64,000 nt of DNA from Stramonita haemastoma (Eukaryota; Mollusca; Gastropoda; Neogastropoda; Muricidae). Positions within the stretch are counted from its first letter, which is position 1. Every line of letters starts with the position of its first letter. The DNA lies in NCBI GenBank assembly GCA_030674155.1, contig CM060334.1:31220374-31284373 (forward strand), in the 5' to 3' direction. Position numbers and translations under genes: made by a program. The notes beneath the pieces were generated by a model. That model was not told where the DNA came from. It saw only the letters and a program-made list of their open reading frames with translations, and made no database searches. Positions 12,601-23,300 of this stretch are shown piece after piece.

Positions 12601-15600
12601 ATATTTGTAGACTATTTTTTTTTTTTTTTGGTCTGTTTTTTGTGTGGGTTTATTGTGTGTATTTTTAAAGTGTGTAGTCTAAACCAGCTTCAGGGTGGAA
12701 ACTATACACTTGATAATCTTCATTGTCTGTGTCAGATCTGATTTTATGCATTTGTGTTTCTATTTATACATCTTTCTCAGATATGTTTTGATTTTCTGTG
12801 AATAAGAAAAAATTGGTCATTCACAATTTTCTTTATTCATCAAGATTCATGAAGACTTGTTAATAATCTTTTGACCTTTTACAGAATTTATCTTCCCATC
12901 TCTTTAAAAAAAAAAAAAAAAATCTGCAGTGAAGTTATTAAAAATTCCTGCTTGGTGTATATCAGTTGTGTACCAAAGCCTGATTCTCCGCAAATCTATT
13001 CAAATGGGTTTTCTTTTCACACTGTATTTTTCTGATGCCCGTGTTGTGTATGTGTACAGCCCAGCACCATCTGCATCAGCATGCCAGTGCTCTGCCTGGC
13101 TCCTTGGCCCAGATCCCCAAAACTCTCCTGGACATTCTGGACTCGGAGCCCACCTGGGACTTTGACATCATTCAGCTGGAAGAGGCCACCCAGAAAAGGT
13201 AACCCACCGTAGGATGCATACATGTATACCGTATGTATGCAAAAGGTTGTACATGCATGTATGCAAAAGACCATTCTTCTTCATCATTGTCAAACTTTTA
13301 GACAGCAACCACTGTTGTCTGTCATATGAGCAAAAATGCATTGCGCTGCCTGACAGAACAGAAGGTTGAAAAACGGTTTCATGTGGGTAATATGGTAGAT
13401 GCATAACAGAGGTCACTTTTGGGTCAAATGAATGGAAACATTTTAACTCGGTCAGTGACAACAGAAGAATAAAAAGCCTATTCAGAGGAACTTAATTCAT
13501 TCTTTTGCCGTTCCAAGCATGACGATTTTGGACATGAGCTTGAGTGTGTTATTTTTATTTTTACCAGAGAAAACAAGTCTGTGATCATGAGCTAGACCAT
13601 GTTAACAGTACAATTAATACTGTCTGCAAAGTATTTAGAGAGGTCAGGAAGATCAGTCAGTTAGTCTGTCACTTTTCCTTTATTTTTTTAATTTTAATTT
13701 TTTTTTTACATGGGATTTTTGACTTGTCTCCACTTTTCCCCAATAACCTGTTGTGTTGTTGGGCAGACCGTTGATGTACCTGGGGCCTGAAGACGTTTGT
13801 GCGCTTTGAGGTGTGCCAGTACCTGAGCATCGAGGAGGCCGTGCTGGTGAAGTGGCTGCATGTGATCGAGGACAACTACCACAGCAACAACCACTACCAC
13901 AACTCCACCCACGCTGCTGATGTCCTGCATGCCTCCGCCTTCTTCCTGGAGTGCCAGAGGACTAAGGTAGTAGGCCGGTCTGTCTGTCTGTGCCTGCAGT
14001 GTGGTGGGGTTACCATTCATTTTTAGATAAATATATTAATAAAAAGTTAAAGTCTGTCCCGAGCCGGTGCTTATCCCGGTTTCTGTGGCGTTAAGCGACT
14101 GAGAGTCATAGACTCCCCCTTGGATAGGACGCCAGTCTATCGCAGGGTTAACCCCCAACACAAGGTTGGTACCCCTTTTACACCTGGGTGGGGTGAGAAA
14201 GTAGCCATAAAGTGCCTTTTCCAAGGGCACAATGCCATAGCCGAAAGCTGGGATCGAACCCGCAACCTTTAGATTACGAGTCCAACACCCTAACCACTAG
14301 ACTACAGCGGCGGCTAGAAATATTAATAGTGTATGTTTATTTTTAAAGAAAAAGTTATATATATCATACTTAATGTTACATTTGTACCAGGTTTTCTAGA
14401 TCAGGCACAGGTGTGGTAAACTGCAGCTTCTCAGTTGATGAAAAAATTTGAAAAAAAGATTATAAACAAAAAGATGAACACTTCTACAAATGAATACTTT
14501 AGGCCCGCAAATTAGCTGTTGGATAGTTTCGAATTGGAAGTTGCTGCAAAACTTTTGATGGTGAAAATCTTGTGATATTTGTTCATAATACAGTCGAGGT
14601 CACCAGCTGTGACCACTGATAGCAAGATGTTTGCTGGAAAGGAACATTTGGAAGTTGAGAAAATCAGTAGGCTGATTTCACTTTGAACCAAGTACCTATC
14701 TTTTTTCAGAAATATTCGAGGAATAGTAAAGCTTCACTGGAACATGGAAAGGAAGGGAAGTAACTTCTTCACAAATGTGCAAATGAAAGAGAGATATGTA
14801 GCTTATGATTTAGAAGAACAACGTGGCCTGTATTGAATGTCGGGCATGTGATAATCATTATCGTGTGATGTGTGTGTGTTGTGTTGACACAGATGGTGTT
14901 TGAAGCGGCGGACTGTGTGGCGTGCCTGATAGCGGCGACAGTGCATGACGTGGATCACCCCGCACGCACCAACGCCTTCCTGGTCAATGAGAGCAACCCT
15001 CTGGCCGTCCTCTACAATGACCTGTGAGTTCTGCGCTCACATACCTCCTCCTCTTCTTAGCATGGAGTCAGTCTTAGTCAGGACAAAGGGACTTTACTTA
15101 TGATGATATCCATCGTCATACTTAATGAAAAATAAAGGGTTTAAAAAAACCCTCCAAAACCAAGAAAAACCCCACCAACCAGCCCACCCCTGAAAACCAA
15201 ATTATAGAATTATATTTTAAACAGTGTGGCACTCTGTATTTTTTGCTGACTGAATTATAACATATTTTAAACAGTGCGGCACTCTGTATTCTGTGATAAC
15301 TGAATTATAACACATTTTAAAGAGTGCAGCACTCTGTATTCTGTGCTAACTGAATTATAAATATTTTAAACAGTGCATTACTCTGTATTCTGTGCTGACT
15401 GAATTTATTTTTAAAACATGTGGCACTCTGTATTCTGTGCTGATTGAATTATAACATATTTTAAACAGTGCAGCACTCTGTATTCTTTGCTGACTGAATT
15501 ATAACATATTTTAAACAGTGCGGCAGTCTGTATTCTTTGCTGACTGAATTATAACATATTTAAACAGTGCGGCACTCTGTATTCTGTGCTGACTGAATTA

Positions 15601-18600
15601 TAACATATTTTAAACAGTGTGGCGTTCTGTATTCTTTGCTGACTGAATCAGTAGTATAGGGGTATCAACATTTTGTTTTTGGAAAATTAGTTTTATGAAC
15701 TGTGAAGAATATTTGCCAGATGAAACTGAGAAGTTAATTTTTTTTTAATTATTAATTTGAAACACAAAAATCCATTTCAGTGTAAACACATCATATAGTA
15801 TAACAATTTGACAGTATCTCAGATGTTATGCTCAAATGTGTTGTCTGAGAAACAATTTCTCATGACGCAAGCACAGACATGCACACGCACACGTGCGTAC
15901 ACACGCACGCTCGCTAAAGAAAAATATTTAATAGGAAAATAAAAAATATATATATATATACACATACATTTTTAGTCATCCCACCCCCGACCATTTTCTG
16001 TTTCTGTCTCTTCCTTTCACTCATTATCTTATTAATATTTCAACTGTTGTTATTACTATTATATTTTTATCATAAGGGGGTTTGGTTTTTTTTATATATA
16101 AATGTGTATTGATTTATGTTTTCATTTTCATCTATCTATTTTATCTTTTTTTTAAAATTTATTTTTAAAATATTCCTTCCCCCAATCCAGTATCACCATA
16201 TGTGGAAGGATGTAAAACTGAAGACTACTACACACACACACACAACACAGAAATATACATGTATGCAAATGTATTGCCAATTTTATTTTAGCTGGCAATC
16301 AGTGAAAGAATTTATTGTGTGTAGGCTACAAATGAAATGCTGCATCTAAATCGCACCTTTGAATTTATTAAAAAGCTCCTAGAAAAAGTCCTTCAGTTTT
16401 CTACAGAGAAGTCTGTAAAAACCCTGGTTGGCTTCTGGAGCATGAAATGACCGACAGTAAGATCATGAACTGAAAGTGATTAGTCATGTTCTGAAGTAGG
16501 CTACCTTTGTGAAGTTGAGTCAGTGAAGATCTTGTCATTCATGTCAGTGTCCAGTGTGTATCAAAGCACGAACATAACCAGCATGCACCCTATACAAAAC
16601 ATGAGCTGCTCTGAAGTCAGAATGTGGTGGCTGGCTGAGGCCAGCAGGCAGACCTCCTGCAGAGTTACAAGCACAGAAGAAGACCTGGCACTACGACATC
16701 CACCCCTAAGGGAAGGCAGAGAAGAGGGAGGTTGTGATTTTGTTGTTGTCCGTTTTCTGACCTTGCCCATGTTTGTTTGTTTGTTGTCAGAGCGGTGCTG
16801 GAGAGTCATCACGCTAGCTTGGCATTCCGTCTGACGCACAAGGACTCTTCTGTCAACATCTTCCAAAATCTTAGTCGGTATGTAGCCTCTCCCCCCCCCC
16901 ACCCCCCTTTTTGGATTATTCATTTGACAAGATGTTTCATTACAGTGTTATGTGTGTGTGTGTAAGAAGTAAATTTTACCTGATTATCTAAGGCTTGGTT
17001 TACTTAAAGAATGCATGTGCTTATTAACTGCTATGGTGTTGTCACCTTTTCTGCGTTTTTGTATGTCAGACCAAACAGCGAGCTTTCAACATTAGTTATG
17101 CTGTGAATATCACTCAAATTGAAAAGAAACACCCATTTTCTTCCTGTTTCAGTGGAAATTGTCCCTGTCTAAGTAAATGGTTAGCTGCCGCTGTAGTCCA
17201 GTGGTTAGGGCGTTGGACTCGTAATCTAAAGGTTGCGGGTTGATCCCAGCTTTAGGCTATGGCGTTGTGCCCTTGGAAAAGGCACTTTATCGGCTATTTT
17301 CTCACCCCACCCAGGTGTAAAAGGGGTACCAACCTTGTGTTGGGGGTTAACCCTGCAATAGACTGGCATCCTATCCAGGGGGCGGTCTATGACTCTGTCA
17401 CTTAACGCCACAGAAACCGGGATAAGCACTGGCCTAATGAGCCTTAGGCTCGGGACAGACTTTAACTTTAACTTAAGTAAATGGTTAGACACTCCCCTGA
17501 TGGACAGAATCTGTTTATAGTGGAAATAGGCCCTGTAGTTTTTCTAAGTAAATGGTTAGACACTTCCCTCACAGACAGGACCTGTTTATAGTGGAAATAG
17601 GCCATGACGTTTTTCTAAGTAAATGGTTAGACACTTCCCTCACAGACAGGACCTGTTTATAGTGGAAATAGGCCATGACGTTTTTCTAAGTAAATGGTTG
17701 GACACTTCCCTCACAGACAGGACCTGTTTATAGTGGAAATAGGCCATGACGTTTTTCTAAGTAAATGGTTAGACACTTCCCTCACAGACAGGACCTGTTT
17801 ATAGTGGAAATAGGCCATGACGTTTTTCTAAGTAAATGGTTGGACACTTCCCTCACAGACAGGATCTGTTTATAGTGGAAATAGGCCATGACGTTTTTCT
17901 AAGTAAATGGTTAGACTCACAGACAGGACCTGTTTATAGTGGAAATAGGCCCTGTAGTTTTTCTAAGTAAATGGTTAGACTCACAGACAGGATCTGTTTG
18001 TAGTGAAATAGTCCATGACTTTTTCTAAGTTTTGCTCACAAAATAAATATCATACTGGATATGAACATGGACACACAGGGAACCAAGAAGTGCGTGCTAT
18101 CATGATAGCCACAAAGCAAGCAGTTTGAATACCAGGTTAATAAGTTAAAATAGCAGATTCCCCCCCCCCCCCCCCAGCCCTGAAAGAAAGCCCCATATTC
18201 CACAGCAGTGCATACATATAATTTTATACATGGTGTGCAGGGATGACTACCGCAGTCTGCGGCTGTCGATCGTGGACATGGTGCTGGCCACAGAGATGAA
18301 GCAGCACTTTGAGCACCTGTCCAAGTTCGTCAACTCCATCAACAAGTCCGTCCTCAAGTTTGACACCGAGAACCCGGGGCCAGAGGTCAGTCGGGTACAG
18401 GCCGCCTGTTTCGTTTGTAGTGCTGTGTGTGTTGACTGACAGAGTGTCATCTACAACAGGGAAAGGCTTGTGTGTGTGAGCTTGACTTTTTCATTTTTGG
18501 TTTTAGGTCTACATATTCATAGCATGTTGATTTGTTTGCTTTACAAGGTTCAGCACTATACAAAATGTTTTTGTTGAACAAGATAGTATGAACATGACAT

Positions 18601-20226
18601 CATTCTGTTAATTGTGATATTGTAAACTTAATAGGCTGCCGCTGTAGCCTAGTGGTTAGGGCGTTGGACTCGTAATCTAAAGGTTGCGGGTTCGATCCCA
18701 GCTTTCGGCTATGGCGTTGTGCCCTTGGAAAAGGCACTTTACGGCTATTTTCTCACCCCACCCAGGTGTAAAAGGGGTACCAACCTTGTGTTGGGGGGTT
18801 AACCCTGCGATAGACTGGCGTCCTATCCAGGGGGGAGTCTATGGCTCAGTCGCTTAACGCCACAGAAACCGGGATAAGCACCGGCCTGATGAGCCTTTGG
18901 CTCGGGACAGACTTTAAATTTAACTTAATACAGCATAGACAGACAATAGGTGCCAAGTTTTTTTGGTTTTTTTTTTTTAAATCACAAATCGTGACAGATA
19001 CTTTTTTCAAGTTCTACATCACATTTGAAGGTGATTGTAAACAAAGAAAGCCATCAAATTTGAAAATCTTAGAAAACAAAGTGATGGAAAACAAATGATG
19101 AATATCTAATTTATATTATGTTATAGTTCTAGAAATTTGTCAGAAGATGTTGAATTTTAATTTTGTTTTTATTATTTTTTTGTAGTTCCTCAGCTAGAGC
19201 TCTGAGGTTCTCACATGGTGAGATTTTGCGTAGGCATTTTTTTTTGCCTACCATGAAGGTAGCCACATTCTGACATTGGGGATGTATGCTGGGTATGTTT
19301 CTGTAACCCACTGAATATTGACATGAATTACAGGATCTTTAACATGCATATTAGATTTTCTGCATGCGTACATAGATGAAGGGTGCCTTACACTCTTAGG
19401 TTTTGCACTTGAGTTGACCTGAGAGATCGTAAAAAATCTCCATCATTAATTTACCCAATACCACCAAGAGTTGAACCGGACTTCATGGACCCGTGGGGAT
19501 TGAAGTCGAATGGACTCAACCACATAAACTGTAGTGTGTGTCCAATGAATATTTAATGATTTATCTAAACACAGGTGATTATAGCTGTAGAAATTGTCAG
19601 ACTTAGTGGCACAGTGCAAAGTGTCCCTGAAATGTATTGGTGGGTGATGTGGCTTGTGGCAGTCGACCTCAGGGGGCTCTTTCGACAGTGAGAACATGAT
19701 GACTCAGCTGACCACCCCAGAGAACCGCGTCCTCATCAAGCGCATGCTCATCAAATGCGCCGACGTCTCCAACCCCGTCAGGCCCTGGAAGCTCTGCCAG
19801 GCCTGGGCAGAGCGCATCGCTGAGGAATACTGCTCACAGGTAACTGGGATCGTTCACACCTGTAGATTGGATGGATAGATAAGATAAGATAAGATAGATC
19901 AACCTAGAGGGGGTGTGCAGATCTGTCTTGTAATCTGGTGGTAGCAATGGGTTCAAACCTAAGATGTGGTAAGGTCTCAGTTGTGTGTTGTTTAATGTAG
20001 TTTACACTTTTATTTGGAACCGATTTCACTATGTAACGCTAACTGTTGAAGGTACAGGGCTACTTGAGGAAGATTAGTCACTTGTAGTCAATGTGGGATG
20101 AAGGCAGCATTGTGTGACTTACTGCTAGGGTCGATTAGGGCCTGTGGTTTGAAATGAGATCAGCAAGAACTGCTAGGTACAGTTTGATTTGACTTGGACA
20201 TGCACATGTAGTACACAATGCTTGTA

Positions 20227-20302
<76 letters not shown>

Positions 20303-23300
20303 TTGGAATCAGTCATTAATCTTAAGTCTGATAACCATTTTCCAAAAGGAGCAAGATCTATATCATCACATACCACATTGAAAACATACACATCAAACAT
20401 TTTTACAAAGTCTGGGTTGAATCCAACCCAAAGTTATTGAATCCAACAGGTAATATAGCACAACGGGATGTATTGCCCCCAGTTCCTTTCTGGGAACTCG
20501 AGAGAGCAAAGTTTGACATCAGTTATATTGATCTAGCCAAAAAAGACAATATCAATCTAGTGTCTTCTCATGCCAAAATTCATTTAGAAGACAATTATCC
20601 TAATCACTTAAAAGTATTCACAGATGGCTCAGTATTAAACAATAACGCTGGTGCTGCTTATATTATACCAGATCTAAAAACTGACAACCAATTTCATCTT
20701 GGAAAGAATATATCGATATTACAGCGGAACTAATCGCAATATTGATGGCCCTAAATTTTTTTGTTAGTTTTCCTAAAATAATTTTTCAGATTCTTTTTTG
20801 TGTAGATTCTAAATCAGTAATTCATGCCATTAGTTCTTTGCAAACAAAAGTTAGATCTGAAGTCATTGAAATTTGTCATTTAATTCATCTTTTATCTTTA
20901 AAGGGCTTGGAACTAACTTTCTGTTGGATTCCATCCCACAGTGGTTTTTACTAAATGAAAAGTTGACATCCTCGCAAAAAAAGGAGCAAAGGGTTCATTG
21001 GAGGTGTCACATTTAGTACTCCTTTTTCACTATGAGTGTTATCATATTGTAATAAAATCTCAACAAAACATATTTCAGTGTGAGGAAATGAGGCTCGGTG
21101 TCTAGATGCTCACAAAGAACTAAGTAAATTTGAGTCTTTTGTTAAAACACGAGAACGTGATATGTATTGTTCAAAGCAGATTGTTTCCTTAGCTTGCAAA
21201 TGGAAATTGAATTGCTTTAAGACAAAATATGCAGGAAATGCTTTTTGTTGTGCGGTAATAATATAACAGTAGATCATTTACTAACATGTAGCAGCTTAAA
21301 AGGGCACATCCCCGTTTTGATGGTATCTTCGTCGTCAGCTATTTTTTAGTCTGCCACTTATGTATGACTTTTTTTCGATCGCTGATGCATAGTCCAGTTG
21401 GTTTGTTATTGTCATTGCTTTTGACTTAAAGATGCTCTAATCGGGTACTTATCTTTTCTTGTTTGTAAGGTTGCAGGTTTTTTGGGGGGAGGGAAGGGGC
21501 AGTATTTTTCCTGTGCTGGTATTTGTATTCCTATTGTTGTTTATTTTGTTTGGTTTTTGGGGTGAGGGCTAGGATATGTGGCTGATTGTAGCTGATTTTT
21601 TGCAGTTGTTGTTGGGTATTCCTGTTCTCTTTTTTTTTTTGTTTTTCTTAGAGGGATATTTTTTTTCTTATGTGAAATTTACTTACTGATATTTAGTTAC
21701 ATTTTTCATTGGAATTTCTGATTTTTTTGTGTTGAGATTGTTAGAACTGCATTTTCTGTTTTGTTTATTGTAGTTCAATAGGTTAGTAACAATTTTTTTA
21801 ATATTTTTATTTTATTTTATAAATTACTTAGCAAATATTGCCCTCCCCCCCCCCCCCCCTGAAATTCTTTATCCCATACATTGCCAACTACACCCCCTTC
21901 CCCTGACACACACACCCACATTCTCCCCCCCTCCCCCCTCCCGTCTAATATCACAACTTGTGAAAAGATGTTAAATGAATTTGAACACACAGTCTGCACC
22001 ACGCAGTCTTTTTAACAAATTTACATTTTGTTCTTCAGTACAGATCCCCTCCTCCAAAAGAAAAAGCTAAACAGCTACGACCAAATTATCAGTGAAATAG
22101 ATAGCCGTAAAGCTCGAGTTTTTAAATTTGAAGAGAGTAAACAATTTGAAGGGGAATGTTTTGGGTTTGGTTTTTTTCTCCATGCATGAGCAATAGAGTT
22201 GTGACAAAGTGTAAAATTGTGACATGGATGTTTTGGGTTTTTTTTTCCTATGCATGAGCAATAAAGGTGTGAGTGACAAAGTGTACAGTTGTGACCTGAA
22301 AGTGTGTGGTGGGCAGACGGACGAGGAGAAGGAGCGAGGGCTGCCTGTGGTGATGCCCGTGTTTGACCGCCGCACCTGTTCCATCCCCAAGTCCCAGACC
22401 TCCTTCATCGACGTCTTCATCAACGACATGTTCGACGCCTGGGACTGTGAGTGTCTGCTGGATCATTTTAACATCAGTCTTTAATCACAGAGCTTTTTTA
22501 AAAGTTTATTTATGGGGGTGAACAAAGCCTTTGACATGAAATTATGAGCTAAATTGGTTTTTTTGGTGGAGCATTGCCCAGCTTCAGCACCGGGGAGGTC
22601 ACCGAATAGGCACTCTTCTCTCTCATCACACAGTGAGTCAGTGTGGGAGTAGGCTACACACTGGAGAAGTTGGTATACAGGACTGTTTTCAAATGACCCA
22701 CCATAAGTATAGGCAACCATACTTCCGCTTCAGAGGATAGATTTTTATCCTTCTAAGTAGCATTTCTGTAGAAATTAATTACATCATCGATTATTAAGTA
22801 GTATTTCAATCCCAGTAACCTGTAGACATTAATTTTATCATCAATTATTTAGTAGTATTTCAAGCCCAGTAACCTATGGTGCCCGTATACATCATACTAA
22901 AAAAAAACTTGAGAAAAAAATTGCATAAGGTCAAGGAATTCATTTGAATGGAAAGTTAATCACCCACTTATGCATGTCAAGGAATTAAAACAAAAAAAAC
23001 TGAATTGAATATTTGCATTTTTTTTAGTTCAATATTTTTATAATGAACATTACTTTGAAAAACTATTTTATCAGGTTTTTAATTATCTCTGCAGATTTTT
23101 AACAAAGTTAAAGAATGTTACATTTTGATGTCAGCATTTTTTTTTTCTAATTTGATAATTTTGTTACAACATAATTCTCTGTCCTTGTGACAAGAATTTT
23201 TTCTGCCTGAAATTTCTGCTCTTCTCATTTTTACTCCTTGTTTATCTGCAAAAGTATTGAGAGTAATTTTTTTCCACCTTTTTTTTTATTTTCTAAGATT

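Larger units (their letters stand above)
18386..19662 (+). other. PDE8 intron
   Basis: Besides SINE copy 4 it holds a TGGTGAGATTTTG-family repeat at 19186-19300. Nothing else recognised. Confidence 0.6.
19840..22316 (+). other. PDE8 intron with a dead RNase-H LINE
   Basis: Contains a (CA)n tract, the LINE fragment, T-rich sequence at 21400-21830, a C-run at 21845, and a duplicated 75-base segment just before the next exon. Confidence 0.7.

Noticed and set aside
16561..16923. Minus-strand frame over a PDE8 exon
   Set aside because: Antisense to the exon 16791-16877 and without family features.
17475..18045. CRISPR-like array
   Set aside because: Whole 71-base units repeat without unique spacers; it is a minisatellite in a eukaryotic intron. 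The same applies to 15195-15650 and 25746-26092.
19673..19839. Use of the AG at 19672 or 19690 as the PDE8 acceptor
   Set aside because: Both break phase with the previous exon; the latter gives an immediate TGA.
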